From: Bartonella machadoae
Lineage (GTDB): Bacteria; Pseudomonadota; Alphaproteobacteria; Rhizobiales; Rhizobiaceae
Length of the DNA stretch: 64,000 nt
Reading direction: 5' to 3'
Assembly: GCF_022559585.1 (NCBI RefSeq)
Contig: NZ_CP087114.1
Coordinates: 1,818,501 to 1,882,500 of the forward strand
The notes beneath the pieces were generated by a model. That model ran no database searches. It was not told the origin of the DNA and saw only the letters and a list, made by a program, of their open reading frames with translations. Every line of letters begins with the position of its first letter. The stretch's first letter is position 1. The translations under genes were made by a program, and so were the position numbers. Of this stretch, positions 41,874 to 52,879 are shown one piece after another.

Positions 41874-43381
41874 GCTGGTCCCTTTGGATCTCCTGGTGCT
41901 GTTTCTATACCAAGATCAGGAAAAGCGACAATGCGTTGACCATTAAAATGTGTATGAACAACAACCAGTCCACGCTCTTCGAAGTAGGTTAAAAGCCGAC
42001 GAGCACGACTTAAAGAGTGTGTCCCATAAAGACGTGCCAAAAATGCATCGGATGGGCATGGTTTTCCGCTTAAAGCAGCCTGCGCCACATTCAAAAAAAC
42101 ACCTTGAACATCATCTTCCAAACTTTCCGAAAGATGTAAAATACGTTTCCAGTTTTCACTTACCGCAGTTTCTTCATCAACATCAGCCTGAGCAACAGCC
42201 AATTTACGCCGAAATTGTGCAAGATTTAAAAGCTGTCCTGAATGACCATGAATCCGGCAACGAACCAAGAAATCTTGATAAAGCACGGCTGTTGAACGAT
42301 AAAAAGCCTCAGGATCATCAAGAATTTCCCGAATAACATGTTCTGCTTGGATATCACGATCAACGGCAGAAAGTTCAGAAAATAAGCTTGGTTCTTCTTC
42401 CAACGATTCTTGTTTTTTATGCGCGACTTCTTCTAATATCTCATGAACTGATTTTTCTCTGACCGGCTCTCGTGCCATCTCTCGTGATTGTTTAAAGGGA
42501 AGTAAAATTTCCTCCGGAGAAGCCGTAAAAACGAGTTCTTTGACATCAACCCGCTCCGTTGGGAGGGGCATTAATTTAGGGCTAGTAGAACGTGCCAATG
42601 TTTCGACAGGGCCAATGACAATCGGTAAGGGGCGTCGTGATAAAGCTGGTCCTAAAGCAACAAAATGCCCTCGTTCAAGATCTCTAAACATTTCCGCTTG
42701 ACGACGCTCCATCCCCAAAAGATCAGCAGCGCGCACCATATCAATATCTAAAAAAGTTCGCCCTATTAAAAAATTTGATGCTTCAGCAGCTACGTTTTTG
42801 GCAAGTTTAGCCAAACGCTGGGTAGCGATGACACCGGCAAGACCACGTTTGCGTCCTCGACACATAAGATTGGTCATAGCACCAAGGGAAATCTTACGTG
42901 CTTCATCAGAAACTTCACCCGCCACAGCTGGAGCAAACAATTGCGCTTCATCGACCACAACGAGCATAGGATACCAATAATCACGCTCCACATCAAATAA
43001 TGCACCAAGAAAAGCACCCACAGCGCGCATTTGTTGTTCCGTATCCAAACCTTCAAGGTTGAAAACAACAGAAACCCGATGTTGGCGAATTCGATGGGCA
43101 ATGCGTGTCAATTCTCGTTCACTGCGTTGAGCCTCAACAACAACATGGTCAAATTTATCTGCTAAAGTGACAAAATCACCTTCTGGATCAATCACACAAT
43201 GTTGCACCCACGCAGCACTTTGTTCCAGAAGACGACGGAGAAGATGTGATTTTCCTGAACCAGAATTACCTTGCACAAGAAGACGTGTTGCCAATAATTC
43301 TTCCAAATCAACGCATGCGGGCATCGCTTTATGCAAAGCACGACATTCTGTCATCTCACCCAAGGCGATATCAACTTTCAT
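41870..43381 (-). CDS. HerA-like ATPase (DUF87 helicase-type ATP-binding protein)
   Basis: This ~503-residue RecA-like ATPase has Walker [12 protein letters not shown] (38-48 from the chosen start), Walker [14 protein letters not shown] and [21 protein letters not shown], a combination typical of HerA/FtsK-clade ATPases with DUF87. The C-terminal ~200 residues are mostly helical and charged, with a winged-helix-like end. HerA proteins assist DNA end resection in archaea; the role of this rhizobial type is unknown. I chose ATG 43379-43381 because CTGGAGATGTT precedes it; the frame is open to 43492 without a ribosome site. Confidence 0.85.
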   Translation of the reverse strand: MKVDIALGEMTECRALHKAMPACVDLEELLATRLLVQGNSGSGKSHLLRRLLEQSAAWVQHCVIDPEGDFVTLADKFDHVVVEAQRSERELTRIAHRIRQHRVSVVFNLEGLDTEQQMRAVGAFLGALFDVERDYWYPMLVVVDEAQLFAPAVAGEVSDEARKISLGAMTNLMCRGRKRGLAGVIATQRLAKLAKNVAAEASNFLIGRTFLDIDMVRAADLLGMERRQAEMFRDLERGHFVALGPALSRRPLPIVIGPVETLARSTSPKLMPLPTERVDVKELVFTASPEEILLPFKQSREMAREPVREKSVHEILEEVAHKKQESLEEEPSLFSELSAVDRDIQAEHVIREILDDPEAFYRSTAVLYQDFLVRCRIHGHSGQLLNLAQFRRKLAVAQADVDEETAVSENWKRILHLSESLEDDVQGVFLNVAQAALSGKPCPSDAFLARLYGTHSLSRARRLLTYFEERGLVVVHTHFNGQRIVAFPDLGIETAPGDPKGPA

Positions 43382-43660
43382 AACATCTCCAGTATTTGAT
43401 TTTGAATATATCGGCGCATATTTATTCTCCATCCAAACCATGTGTGTAACATTTCCTCTTTCCCAACGATAGAAATCATCGATTTTTCCCACAACTCTTG
43501 CATCTGTAAACAGTTTGAATTATAGAACAGTCTTCTGCGTAGACACCCTTGGAGGCAACGCAGGATGGAGCAATCGTTGCTTAGCAACGTATATCTTCAT
43601 ATTCATACAAAACTGTTGTTGGTTTTGATGAATCTCCAATCATATAAAAGGACTTAAATT

Positions 43661-44287
43661 ATGAGCAAAAGCTATACTCTTAAGGCCGAGATACGCGAGC
43701 GGGTTGGTAAGGGGTCCTCCCGTGAACTTCGCCGCAACGGTCTTATTCCTGCTGTCATTTATGGTGAAAAACAACCACCTTTGGCAATCACAGTTCCCTA
43801 TAAAGAAATTTTTTATAAAATTCAGGCTGGTGGTTTTCGTACCACCACCGCAACTATTGTTATTGGTAAACAAAAAATTATGGTGTTACCAAAAGATTAC
43901 CAATTAGACCCAGTGCGTGACTTCCCCTTACATGTTGATTTCTTACGTATTTCAGCGAAATCAGTTGTCGAAGTGAATATTCCTGTCCACTTCCTCAATG
44001 AAGAGACAGCACCTGGTCTTAAAAAGGGAGGTGTCCTCAATATTGTCCGCCACGAAATTGAATGTACCGCTCCAGCAAACGCTATCCCTGAAGCGATTGA
44101 GATTGATCTCGCAAGCTACTCTATTGGTGATTCTATCCATATTTCAGCAGTAAAATTACCAGAAGGGGTTACACCCGTTATCCAAGATCGAGACTTTACC
44201 ATTGCAACCATCGCAGCCCCTGCTGGTATGGATGTCAGTGATGAAACTTCCGAACAAGAGGATGATGAAAACAACGAAACAACTTGA
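43661..44287 (+). CDS. rplY: 50S ribosomal protein L25, long Ctc/TL5 form
   Basis: L25 binds 5S rRNA in the large subunit. This 208-residue form has the N-terminal L25 domain ([26 protein letters not shown], then the PAVIYG turn, ~1-95) and a C-terminal TL5/Ctc beta domain ([22 protein letters not shown] through IATIAAPAG). An acidic tail ([15 protein letters not shown]) follows. ATG follows AAAAGGAC. rplY-pth pairing is standard. Confidence 0.96.
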   Translation: MSKSYTLKAEIRERVGKGSSRELRRNGLIPAVIYGEKQPPLAITVPYKEIFYKIQAGGFRTTTATIVIGKQKIMVLPKDYQLDPVRDFPLHVDFLRISAKSVVEVNIPVHFLNEETAPGLKKGGVLNIVRHEIECTAPANAIPEAIEIDLASYSIGDSIHISAVKLPEGVTPVIQDRDFTIATIAAPAGMDVSDETSEQEDDENNETT

Positions 44288-44299
44288 TAAATTTTAGCA

Positions 44300-44325
44300 G
44301 GCGGGAAAATTCCCGCCTTCCCTTA
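44300..44325 (+). terminator. Hairpin between rplY and pth
   Basis: GGCGGGA (44300-44306) pairs with TCCCGCC (44311-44317) around AAAT. The following TTCCCTTATTT is only moderately T-rich, so it is probably an attenuating or partial terminator that lets some transcripts reach pth. Confidence 0.6.
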
Positions 44326-44368
44326 TTTAAAATTCTCAAATTCCTTATACTATACTGAAGGCATACGC

Positions 44369-44950
44369 ATGTGGCTTATTGCGGGTCTTGGCAATCCTGG
44401 TTCACAATATCAAAAGAACCGCCATAATATCGGTTTTATGGCTATTGATGCCATTTACCACTCTTTTTCTTTTTCTCCATGGTCGAGAAAATTTCAAGCC
44501 GAGATTTCCAATGGTCTCATAAATGATGAGAAAATTCTTCTTCTAAAGCCTCAAACTTTCATGAATCTCTCCGGTCAAGCCATTGGCGAAGCCTTACGAT
44601 TTTATAAATTAGATTTAAAAAATTTACTTGTCATTTATGACGAATTAGACCTTGCACCAGGAAAAGTGCGTGTAAAAATTGGTGGAGGAAATAACGGACA
44701 CAATGGTATAAAATCGATTGATGCCCATTGTGGTACTGATTACTATCGTCTGCGTTTAGGAATTGGACGCCCTAATTCCAAAGAATTTGTTCATCAACAT
44801 GTTTTGGGAAATTTTACGAAATCCGATCAAGAATGGCTTCCCCTTCTTTTACAAGCAATTGCAAAAAACATCAGGCTCCTCATAAAAGGTGATACAAGCC
44901 TTTTTATGAATGAAATCGCACAAACAATAAAAAACGAAAACCCACTATAA
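44369..44950 (+). CDS. pth: Peptidyl-tRNA hydrolase
   Basis: This 193-residue enzyme recycles peptidyl-tRNA released from stalled ribosomes. It has [18 protein letters not shown] with catalytic H19, then [17 protein letters not shown], the [28 protein letters not shown] stretch with the conserved aspartate and asparagines, and [11 protein letters not shown] 44369 follows GAAGGC. In many relatives ychF follows directly. Here a decayed integrase fragment and an L,D-transpeptidase gene lie between them. Confidence 0.97.
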   Translation: MWLIAGLGNPGSQYQKNRHNIGFMAIDAIYHSFSFSPWSRKFQAEISNGLINDEKILLLKPQTFMNLSGQAIGEALRFYKLDLKNLLVIYDELDLAPGKVRVKIGGGNNGHNGIKSIDAHCGTDYYRLRLGIGRPNSKEFVHQHVLGNFTKSDQEWLPLLLQAIAKNIRLLIKGDTSLFMNEIAQTIKNENPL

Positions 44951-45219
44951 CAACTCATATTTCTAAAACACAAAGTCAATCACACATTGTACAATTCTCA
45001 CACATAATACTGTTTTTAAAGAAAAAGAGCATGAAGCGATAAATCAGTATCATATGAATTTATAAGGAGAATATACCGTTATTCATCTTAAATGAGATCA
45101 CCCAATACCGTCAGATTCTCTCATTTCACACCTATGGTATACTCAATCAATCTAAACCATCTTCTTGTCCATAAGAAACAGAATAATTGTGGAGATAAAA
45201 ACACGAGAAGAAAAGAATA

Positions 45220-45690
45220 AAACACCTCTCATAAATCGCCTTAATACAAAAGCAGAAACATTGGATGACGAGAGAATATAATAATGGTGCCAGCTTTCAC
45301 CTTCATCAGCGTAAAGAGAGTGGGTACTCAAGGACTTTTACATTATAACATTCACAGGGTGCCGTCGTGAAATGGGCTTGAGTGCACTGAGAGATATTTT
45401 TTTTAAGCGCACGAATTGGCAACCCAATGTTGCTCTCTTCTACATCAGGGTCGTTCTCCATTGAAGAACGTGACAAACAAAAACATGAGGCAATACGCAA
45501 TCTCTATTATTTTAAAAGATATAGCTGTCGATACTTTTAAACGTTGTAAAGCCGCGTTAAAGAGTGATAGGCTGGAACGGATTTTTCCCTTTACGCCTTC
45601 ATATCCTTACCCAATGAAGTTGTCTGTTTCCCCACCTCAGAGGTTACAGAAAACCAATACACGCAGTATGCTTCCTCTCATCTGACAAAA
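45220..45690 (+). pseudogene. Decayed integrase 5' fragment (copy 5, most diverged)
   Basis: Plus-strand codons correspond to the integrase from its start (PLINRLNTKAE; the ATG is lost near 45220) through FHLHQRKESG, then CRREMGLSALRDI, DKQKHEAIRNLYYFKRYS and TFKRCKAALKS, ending around FISLPNEVVCFPTSEVTENQY near residue 150. At least four frameshifts or stops interrupt it. It is more diverged than the other copies and comes from either an older insertion or a related integrase. It lies between pth and the L,D-transpeptidase gene. The 270 bp before it contain no gene. Confidence 0.8.
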
Positions 45691-45728
45691 ATCATCCAAT
45701 GATACAAACCAAGATCACATCCTTGAAA

Positions 45729-46469
45729 TTAAAAGAAACTCTGTGGATTAATAGTTTCCTGAAGCGGATCATACATTCTTGATTGTTGACTTAAAGCCGA
45801 TTGACGATCACCATTTTGCAACACCACCACACGTGCGCCAACGGGAACACGATCATAAAGATCAATAATATCTTGATTAAGCAACCGAATACATCCGCTT
45901 GAAATAGCACGACCAATAGACCAAGACTCATGAGAACCATGAATACGGAAAAACGTATCCTGCCCATTTTTGAACAGATAAAGTGCTCGTGCACCCAAAG
46001 GATTATCGGGACCTGGAGGCATCCCTTTTCCCAGATGACCATAACGTTCTGGTTCTCGCGCCATCATTGCCGCGGTAGGTGCCCAATTTGGCCACTTGCG
46101 CTTGCGCTGGACAACTCCCTCACCTTCAAATGCTAACCCTTCCTTACCAACCCCAATACCATAACGCAGAGCTTGCCCATTTTCACCAATAAGATAAAGA
46201 AAACACTCCTGCGTATCTATCACCAATGTTCCAGGTGGATAAGATGTATAATAGATCACTTTTTGACGCCAAAATTTTGGATCAATCGTTGTAAGATTAA
46301 TGGCGGGCAATAAGTAAGGTTCATTGGTTACAGGACCGTATAAGGCCTGCATTTCTGCTGGAATATGCATAACTTGTTGAGAAGAAACCAACGACATATC
46401 TGATTGATGCGTAGCACATCCAACCAAAGCCAAAGGTGCTGCAATTAAAAAAGCACGATGAGATAACAC
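45729..46469 (-). CDS. L,D-transpeptidase (YkuD domain) lipoprotein
   Basis: This 246-residue protein has a lipoprotein signal (lipobox LVGC, C18) and a YkuD catalytic domain (~80-235) with H177-G-S-H180 and S191-G-C193-I-R195, the HGTx/SxGCxR active site. Such enzymes form 3-3 peptidoglycan cross-links or attach proteins to peptidoglycan in the periplasm. It starts with GTG at 46469 behind GGAGAGAATG. The gene is placed against the flanking pth and ychF genes. Confidence 0.9.
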   Translation of the reverse strand: MLSHRAFLIAAPLALVGCATHQSDMSLVSSQQVMHIPAEMQALYGPVTNEPYLLPAINLTTIDPKFWRQKVIYYTSYPPGTLVIDTQECFLYLIGENGQALRYGIGVGKEGLAFEGEGVVQRKRKWPNWAPTAAMMAREPERYGHLGKGMPPGPDNPLGARALYLFKNGQDTFFRIHGSHESWSIGRAISSGCIRLLNQDIIDLYDRVPVGARVVVLQNGDRQSALSQQSRMYDPLQETINPQSFF

Positions 46470-46726
46470 TCTTACATTCTCTCCAATTAATTCTTTATGC
46501 AGACTTGCATACTATGAAAAACTTAGCGTATTATTAACGCTAATTTGAAAATCTCTTATCCTTAAGAGATAAGTTTTTAAAGATGTTTAAAAAAGCAACC
46601 TATTCGTTAACATAGACTTTTTTCTTACCTACAGCAATAACAGACTATAACTCTTCTTAAAATATGCTATAAAACGTCAAAGATGTTTCATCTTAACCAT
46701 AAAATCAATAGAAAAGAAGACTACTC

Positions 46727-47830
46727 ATGGGCTTTAAATGTGGTATTGTGGGATTACCTAATGTTGGTAAATCAACCCTTTTTAATGCATTAACAAAAAC
46801 AGCGACAGCACAGGCTGCCAATTATCCCTTTTGCACAATTGAGCCCAATACCGGTGAAGTTGCTGTTCCAGATTTGCGAATGGAAAAAATTGCCTCAATC
46901 GCCGGCTCAAAAGAAATCATCCCCACACGCATCAGTTTTGTTGATATTGCTGGACTCGTACGTGGCGCTTCAAAAGGCGAAGGTTTAGGCAATAAGTTTT
47001 TAGCCAATATCCGAGAAGTTGATGCCATTGTTCACGTTTTACGCTGTTTTCAAGACGATGATATTACCCATGTAGAAGGCCGCATTGATCCTGTTTCTGA
47101 TGCTACAACCGTTGAAACAGAACTCATGCTTGCAGATCTTGAAAGCCTTGAACGACGAATTGTACAAGTCCGTAAACGTGCAACCGGCAAAGAAAAAGAA
47201 GCTCTCACCATTCTTCCCATTATGGAAGCAGCATTAGATTTACTACAGAAAGGAAGCCCTGTCCGGTTATTACTCAAAGAAATCTCCTCCGATGAACGCC
47301 GTATCCTTGATAATTTAAACCTTTTAACGTCCAAACCGGTACTTTATGTATGCAATGTGAGTGAAAGTGATGCCGCTCATGGAAATAGCTTCACCAAAAC
47401 TGTTGAAAAAATAGCAACAGAGCAAAATGCACAAAGCATTATCATTTCGGCTTCGATCGAAGCAGAAATCACCCAACTTGATGATGCAGAAGCCTTAGAA
47501 TATCTTAATGCCTTAGAACTCTTTGAACCGAGTTTAAACCGCCTCATTCGCGCTGGCTACTCTTTGCTTGATCTGATTACTTACTTTACCTGTGGCCCCA
47601 AAGAAACACGCGCATGGACAATTGTGCGTGGCACCAAAGCCCCCCAAGCGGCTGGTGTAATCCACTCAGACTTTGAACGTGGCTTTATTCGTGCTCAAAC
47701 CATCAGCTACGAGGATTATATCGCTCTAGGTGGAGAAAATGGTGCGAAAGAAGCAGGTAAAGCCCGTGATGAAGGCAAAGAATACATTGTGCAAGACGGC
47801 GATATTATGCTCTTTAAACATAATACCTAA
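46727..47830 (+). CDS. ychF: Obg-like ATPase YchF
   Basis: This 367-residue TRAFAC P-loop ATPase binds ribosomes and acts in translation and stress control. G1 is GLPNVGKST (9-17), G3 lies in [12 protein letters not shown], and the altered specificity motif is NVSES, which favours ATP over GTP. A coiled-coil insertion follows (~120-190), and the C-terminal TGS domain holds [18 protein letters not shown] and the final [13 protein letters not shown]. Full length. Confidence 0.96.
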   Translation: MGFKCGIVGLPNVGKSTLFNALTKTATAQAANYPFCTIEPNTGEVAVPDLRMEKIASIAGSKEIIPTRISFVDIAGLVRGASKGEGLGNKFLANIREVDAIVHVLRCFQDDDITHVEGRIDPVSDATTVETELMLADLESLERRIVQVRKRATGKEKEALTILPIMEAALDLLQKGSPVRLLLKEISSDERRILDNLNLLTSKPVLYVCNVSESDAAHGNSFTKTVEKIATEQNAQSIIISASIEAEITQLDDAEALEYLNALELFEPSLNRLIRAGYSLLDLITYFTCGPKETRAWTIVRGTKAPQAAGVIHSDFERGFIRAQTISYEDYIALGGENGAKEAGKARDEGKEYIVQDGDIMLFKHNT

Positions 47831-47935
47831 TATCCACTTCATCTCAATATTTCATCCTAAAGGATTTACACAAAAAACAGTGCCATCATAGATCATGATA
47901 ACACTGCTCTCTTCATAGAAAATGAAAATACGAAA

Positions 47936-48376
47936 TTAACGTGCCCAACGTCCTTCGTACTTAAAGGTTGGAGCCTGTTTTAAAGAATCCTTTGTTGCAT
48001 TGGTAATAAGCTTCCATTTACCATAGTCATTTATCATCTGGATTGTTTCTGGAGCAACAACCACATAACTTTCCCCTAGACCAAGGAAACCACCAACAGC
48101 GATAACAAATCCCGCAATATTATTTTCACGCAGAATGATATCTTTTACTTCACCAATATTTTCATCATCTATATTGTATACATTGGCACCAATAAGGCTT
48201 GAAGCAACAAAATCCGTTGCTAAAGGCGTCACATAACGCACAGACGCATCGGAACCTACCTGTACAGTCCCTGTCGCAGAAATCGTTTCAGGTTTATGAG
48301 GAACTGTGAGAGGCTGGGCATAAGGACTAGAAGCCATCAAAACTGATATAAGAGTAGTATATACAATTTTCTTCAT
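47936..48376 (-). CDS. Secreted PRC-barrel domain protein
   Basis: This 146-residue protein has a cleavable-type signal peptide (MKKIVYTTLISVLMASSPYA). Its single PRC-barrel (~58-125) contains SLIGANVYNIDDENIGEVKDIIL, GFVIAVGGFLGLGESYVVV and IQMINDYGKWKL. PRC-barrels occur in photosynthetic reaction centre H subunit and RimM; exported single-domain versions are common in Rhizobiales envelopes and their role is unknown. ATG follows GGAGATGTTAAA. Convergent with ychF. Confidence 0.88.
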   Translation of the reverse strand: MKKIVYTTLISVLMASSPYAQPLTVPHKPETISATGTVQVGSDASVRYVTPLATDFVASSLIGANVYNIDDENIGEVKDIILRENNIAGFVIAVGGFLGLGESYVVVAPETIQMINDYGKWKLITNATKDSLKQAPTFKYEGRWAR

Positions 48377-48483
48377 TTTAACATCTCCGTTTTTACTTTG
48401 CTTTTACTTGATAAAACTCAATGCATCATGATCAGATTTGTTCCATGCTTTTTCACAACCAGCACTCTAGCCCACTCTTCTTT

Positions 48484-49362
48484 TCAGCCTCTCCTATTCT
48501 CTCCCAATTTTCCTTCTAAACCACGCCAGATCCGGACTTTCAAAATATAAACAAGACTTGCCAAAATGATTAAAAACAAGATAACACGAAACCCTGTTTT
48601 TTTACGAACCTCCATATGAGGATCTGCAGCCCACATCAAAAAAGCAGAGACATCACGCGCATATTGTTCAACGGTTTCCTGTGCCCCATCCTCATAGGAG
48701 ACAATGCCATCACGCAACGGAGGCGCCATAGTTAAAGTATCACTTGCAACAAAATAAGGATTATACCAATAACCACCAGCAATTTTTTTATTCTCTGGTG
48801 CCTTTTGATATCCCGTTAAAAGAGCTGTAATATAATCTGGACCCGCCGTATTGTAATGCGTCAATACATCGGAAATAACAGCAGGAAATGGCAAAGATAT
48901 GGCGCGCGCTCGTGCCATCAACGAGAGATCTGGAGGAGAAGCACCATTGAGAATAAATCTTGCTTCTTCTTCATTAGCAAAAGGAGAAGGAAAATGGTCT
49001 GTTGCAATACCAGCACGTTTAAAAAATTTTCCTTCTCGATTAGGACCATCTTTCACTTCATATTGCTTGGCGAAATTCTGAATCTGTTGCTGATCATAGC
49101 CTAGCGCCTTTAAATCATGAAAAGTCACATATTTGAGCCCATGGCAACTGGCACAAACCTGCCGATAAACCTTTAAACCACGCCGTAACTGCGCCTTATC
49201 ATAAACCCCAAATGGCCCTGAAAAACTCCATTCTTGTTTTTTAGGAACACGTAATGGGAAAGAACTAAACTCTTTCTCTTTATCAGAGACGTTCCTTGCA
49301 ACACTCTGAAATGGAAAACTCATCACCGCTATAACAATCAATCCAATAAAAACATTCACCAT
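48484..49362 (-). CDS. petC: Cytochrome c1 of the bc1 complex
   Basis: This 292-residue subunit carries covalent haem on C70-A-S-C73-H74, has a methionine-ligand region near DTLTMAPPL, an N-terminal signal segment and a C-terminal anchor (VILFLIILASLVYILKV). It takes electrons from the Rieske centre and passes them to cytochrome c. ATG 49360-49362 overlaps the end of petB by seven bases. In some relatives petB and petC are fused as fbcH; here they are separate. Last gene of petABC. Confidence 0.95.
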   Translation of the reverse strand: MVNVFIGLIVIAVMSFPFQSVARNVSDKEKEFSSFPLRVPKKQEWSFSGPFGVYDKAQLRRGLKVYRQVCASCHGLKYVTFHDLKALGYDQQQIQNFAKQYEVKDGPNREGKFFKRAGIATDHFPSPFANEEEARFILNGASPPDLSLMARARAISLPFPAVISDVLTHYNTAGPDYITALLTGYQKAPENKKIAGGYWYNPYFVASDTLTMAPPLRDGIVSYEDGAQETVEQYARDVSAFLMWAADPHMEVRKKTGFRVILFLIILASLVYILKVRIWRGLEGKLGENRRG

Positions 49363-50612
49363 AATGTATTTTTTCTCTGTTTTATATCTTCAGTCATTGA
49401 AGCAGGAAGAGAGCGCCCCTTTTCAAAAAGAGGGAGAATCGGCAAAACAACCAAAAAGAATATAAAATAATAAGCAATTGCCAAATACGTCCATAAAAGA
49501 GTGCTATCACTCATTTCCCTTGCCCCCAACCAACCAAGAAAAAGAACATCAAAAATAAAGGCCCAAAAGAAAATTTTATAAACAGGTCTATATCTTGCCG
49601 AGCAAATTTGAGAGCGATCTAACCATGGAACAAATACCCAAACAAACACCGAACCCGCTAAAAGAAGAACACCCACAAAAGTTGATGAAAGAAAACCAAT
49701 ATTAAAAGTTATAGCACGCAATATCGCATAAAAAGGCAAAAAATACCACTCTGGTACAACACGAAGAGGCGCTTTTAAAGGATCAGCAACGCTATAATTT
49801 TCAGCCTGCCCCATATAATCGGGCATATAAAATAAAAACCAAGAAAAAAGAAGCAAAAAAACAAGAATGGCAAAAAGATCTTTAATAAACGCATAGGGTA
49901 AAAAAGGAACAATTTCCTCATCGGATTGTATTGCAAGACCGGTTGGATTACTCTGTCCAACTTGGTGGATTGCCCAAATATGAAGCCCGACCAAAAAAAG
50001 TAAAACAAATGACAAAACATAATGAAAAACATAAAAACGGTTTAACGCTGGCTGTCCTACGCTATAACCACCAAGAAGTGTCTCATGTAGCCATGTCCCC
50101 ACCACAGGGATAGCTTTTAGGAGACCAGCAACCACCGAAGCTGCTGAAACAGACATCATTCCCCACACAAGCACATAACCCAAAAATGCTATTGCCATCA
50201 TAGTGATATAGATAAAAACACCTGTAACCCAAACCATTTCGCGCATATTTTTATAAGAACCGTAATAAAGTCCGCGTGCTAAATGAAGATAAGCAGCAAT
50301 AAAAAAGAAGGACGATCCTACACAATGCCATGGACGAAAAAGCCAACCAAATTGCCCCTCACGCCTAAAGCGCTCACCCGTTTCAAAGGCCAAATGAACA
50401 TCCGGAACATAATGCAATGCCAAAACAATGCCGGTCAAAAGCTGTGATAAAAGCATAACGGTCAAAATACCGCCAAATGTATAAAAGTAATTAAGATTAC
50501 GTGGCACAGGAAAAATAACAAACGCATTATAGAAAAAACGGGGAAGAGGTAAACGCTTGTCCAACCAGCGGGCAACAGCACTTTTAGGACAATAAGGAAG
50601 AAATTTTGTCAT
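49356..50612 (-). CDS. petB: Cytochrome b of the bc1 complex
   Basis: This ~418-residue, roughly nine-helix inner-membrane subunit holds haems bL and bH. Haem-ligand histidines are visible in LTGIVLALHYVPDVH/FRPWHCVG/AAYLHLARG and FHYVLSFVLLFLVGLHIWAIHQ, and the quinol-oxidation signature is PEWYFLPFYAILRA. I chose ATG 50610-50612, seven bases after AGGA; an adjacent GTG at 50615 is the alternative. It overlaps or abuts both neighbours and is the middle gene of petABC. Confidence 0.95.
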   Translation of the reverse strand: MTKFLPYCPKSAVARWLDKRLPLPRFFYNAFVIFPVPRNLNYFYTFGGILTVMLLSQLLTGIVLALHYVPDVHLAFETGERFRREGQFGWLFRPWHCVGSSFFFIAAYLHLARGLYYGSYKNMREMVWVTGVFIYITMMAIAFLGYVLVWGMMSVSAASVVAGLLKAIPVVGTWLHETLLGGYSVGQPALNRFYVFHYVLSFVLLFLVGLHIWAIHQVGQSNPTGLAIQSDEEIVPFLPYAFIKDLFAILVFLLLFSWFLFYMPDYMGQAENYSVADPLKAPLRVVPEWYFLPFYAILRAITFNIGFLSSTFVGVLLLAGSVFVWVFVPWLDRSQICSARYRPVYKIFFWAFIFDVLFLGWLGAREMSDSTLLWTYLAIAYYFIFFLVVLPILPLFEKGRSLPASMTEDIKQRKNTLW

Positions 50613-50616
50613 CACC

Positions 50617-51189
50617 TCATCCTATTTTGAGTAAGGTATCAGAAAGGAAACGATAAGGTGGTATAGCTAAATTATAATGAGCGGGTCCTGAACGCACTCT
50701 TCCAGCTGTATCGTAAACAGACCCGTGGCATGGACACAACCACCCACCAAATTTACCTGATTGTCCAAGTGTTACACAACCAAGATGCGTACAAAGATTA
50801 ATGATAATAAGCCAATTCTCACGCCCCTCACCTGCCGAACGGGCAAAATCTGTTGCCTCTTCTTCACCTTCAAGATTAGGATTACGTGCCTGACGGTCTC
50901 TCAAAAGGCTTAATTTGGTAGCACGAGCCTCAGCAATTTCTTTTGCGGTGCGGTTACGAATAACGACAGGTTGTCCACGCCACTTCACTGTTATCGACAT
51001 GCCTTCTTCAATCCCAGAAAGGTCTACTTCCACACAAGAAGATGCCAAAACAGCCTCATCTGGGCGCAATTGACGGATAAAAGGCCACGCAACAACACCC
51101 ATCCCAACTGCCCCTGTCACAGCTGTTACCAAAAACAGAAAATCGCGTCTTGTTTGCTTACTCATTCCCTTAACGACGAGGTCGTCCAT
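50617..51189 (-). CDS. petA: Rieske iron-sulfur subunit of the bc1 complex
   Basis: This ~190-residue protein has a twin-arginine-type anchor (TRRDFLFLVTAVTGAVGMGVV) and the two [2Fe-2S] ligand boxes CTHLGC and CPCHGS near the C-terminus. It oxidises quinol and reduces cytochrome c1. The start is ambiguous: ATG 51187-51189 (MDDLVVKGM, GGAG two bases upstream), ATG 51163-51165 (MSKQTRRDF, closest to family N-termini) or TTG 51231. First gene of petABC. Confidence 0.94.
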   Translation of the reverse strand: MDDLVVKGMSKQTRRDFLFLVTAVTGAVGMGVVAWPFIRQLRPDEAVLASSCVEVDLSGIEEGMSITVKWRGQPVVIRNRTAKEIAEARATKLSLLRDRQARNPNLEGEEEATDFARSAGEGRENWLIIINLCTHLGCVTLGQSGKFGGWLCPCHGSVYDTAGRVRSGPAHYNLAIPPYRFLSDTLLKIG

Positions 51190-51809
51190 AGCTCCAAGAG
51201 ACCTTTTACCATACCAACTTCCATTGTACAATCCCTGATCTTTGAGTTCCCTAAACCATAAAACCCCTCAAAAAATTTCTTACCATTTATGCAATCTGTT
51301 ATCTCATCCCAAAACTTATAGTTCCCACTCTCAAAAAGAGTGTAACTCTCCCCCATTCTGATGCTTTCATCCTCAAAACCCTCAACGATAAAGCCCCCTC
51401 TTCACAGATATGATCTGCTATTGCTATGCTGTTTATTGTAAAAACCAAGATTTTTTTAACGAAAACAATATTTTAACCACCAAATTTATGAAACACAAAA
51501 CTCTTGTTTCATAGGAAAAGATTGATACAGAGATTTTTATAACCAACCTCTATAAAAAAGATTTAAATTTTACATTGAATTCTCTTTAGAACTCCATCAA
51601 AATTATAAGTTCTGGCGCTATAAATACTGATAAAAAGTGACAAATACCCATTCTAAACCGCGGTGCCACCACTTGTTATTTTTATGACCAAGCAACCTTA
51701 CAATACAACGCATTGATTTATAATAACTTATCATTATGTATATTGAATGATCCCCCGAAGACCATAATCTTCTCTCATCTGAAATACTCTCATTTTGCAT
51801 CAATTAAAA
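51190..51809. other. Spacer upstream of petA
   Basis: This should hold the petABC promoter. No convincing gene is seen; minus-strand frames at 51162-51356 and 51618-51803 have no recognised product. Confidence 0.4.
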
Positions 51810-52020
51810 TTATTTATTTGCACGTCATAAACGGGAATTGGCGTGTGGATAAAAAACATTGAGAAAGGCATAAAATGCCTCTTATGAATCGTCTAAATAC
51901 CAAGGACTGTGATAACATGGAGGGCTGACAAAGAGTATGATGGAGCCGACTTGCACCTTCTAAACGTAAAGACAGCGGTGCACAATGGCTTTATTACTAT
52001 ACCATTCACAATCACATACC
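51810..52020 (+). pseudogene. Decayed integrase 5' fragment (copy 6)
   Basis: The plus strand has TTTGCACGTCATAA and GTGTGGATAAAAAACA of the leader, AGAAAGGCATAAA and ATG 51875. The codons PLMNRLNTKDCDNMEG follow, then in another frame LHLLNVKTAVHNGFITIP, resembling residues 1-~45 of the intact integrase, with stops. The far upstream part of the leader is missing. Confidence 0.8.
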
Positions 52021-52324
52021 ATTTACGGGCACGAATATGCATCTCTCATATGCAATAAAACTTCGCAAATAAAGTCATCCTCTTCTGAAGAAAATATGTT
52101 TTTGTACTATTTACATTCGTATTAAAACGCATTGGTGATTGTTGTTTTCTTTGATTACATTCCACGTATCCCATAATAAACTTAGAGACAGAGCTTTCTC
52201 TAAAATACAGAATAAATGGCAATAAAATACAAAGATAAAGATTCTGCGCTTTTCAATGATATTCTTTGCATAAATCAAGAGAACTTCTTTACAAACATGA
52301 AGAAAAAGACATACTATAGAGCAT
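52021..52324. other. Spacer before trmL
   Basis: No gene is seen in about 300 AT-rich bases. Confidence 0.35.
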
Positions 52325-52819
52325 ATGACACTCCATATTGCGCTTTTTCAACCGGATATCGCTGGTAATACTGGAACAATTTTGCGTCTTAGCGCCTGTT
52401 TTGGTTTACATGTACACATTATTGAGCCAGCAGGTTTTAATCTGTCAGATCGCAATCTTAAGCGTGCAGGATTAGATTATCTCGAATATGCTTCGCTAGA
52501 GCGACATATGGATTGGCAACATTTCATGCATTCCATGAAACATTTTAATCGTCGTCTTTTGCTTTTAAGCACAAAAGCACAAACATGCTATACGCAAATA
52601 GGCTATCAGAAAAATGATGTTTTACTTTTTGGTCGTGAATCAGCCGGCGTTCCCGATTATGTTCATGAAGCTGTTGATTGTGCATTAAAAATTCCTATGC
52701 AATCCCATGCACGCTCGTTAAATCTAGCAATGAGTGTAGCAATCACAACAGGAGAAGCACTTCGTCAAATTGGCTTTCCTGAAAAAGAGAAGCTTTATAA
52801 AAAACCACGAAGAAATTAA
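52325..52819 (+). CDS. trmL: tRNA (cytidine/uridine-34-2'-O)-methyltransferase
   Basis: This 164-residue single-domain SPOUT methyltransferase matches TrmL, which methylates the wobble ribose of tRNA-Leu. The trefoil-knot motifs are NTGTILRLSACFGLHVHIIEPAGF (~16-39), VLLFGRESAGVP and the SAM-binding end IPMQSHARSLNLAMSVAI. Length fits TrmL rather than longer SpoU proteins. Its position next to petABC is common in Rhizobiales. Confidence 0.93.
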   Translation: MTLHIALFQPDIAGNTGTILRLSACFGLHVHIIEPAGFNLSDRNLKRAGLDYLEYASLERHMDWQHFMHSMKHFNRRLLLLSTKAQTCYTQIGYQKNDVLLFGRESAGVPDYVHEAVDCALKIPMQSHARSLNLAMSVAITTGEALRQIGFPEKEKLYKKPRRN

Positions 52820-52879
52820 ATCTTGATAAAAATGCAAACACCTTGCCCATGAAAACAGTTTTTAAAAGAAAGCTTTTAA

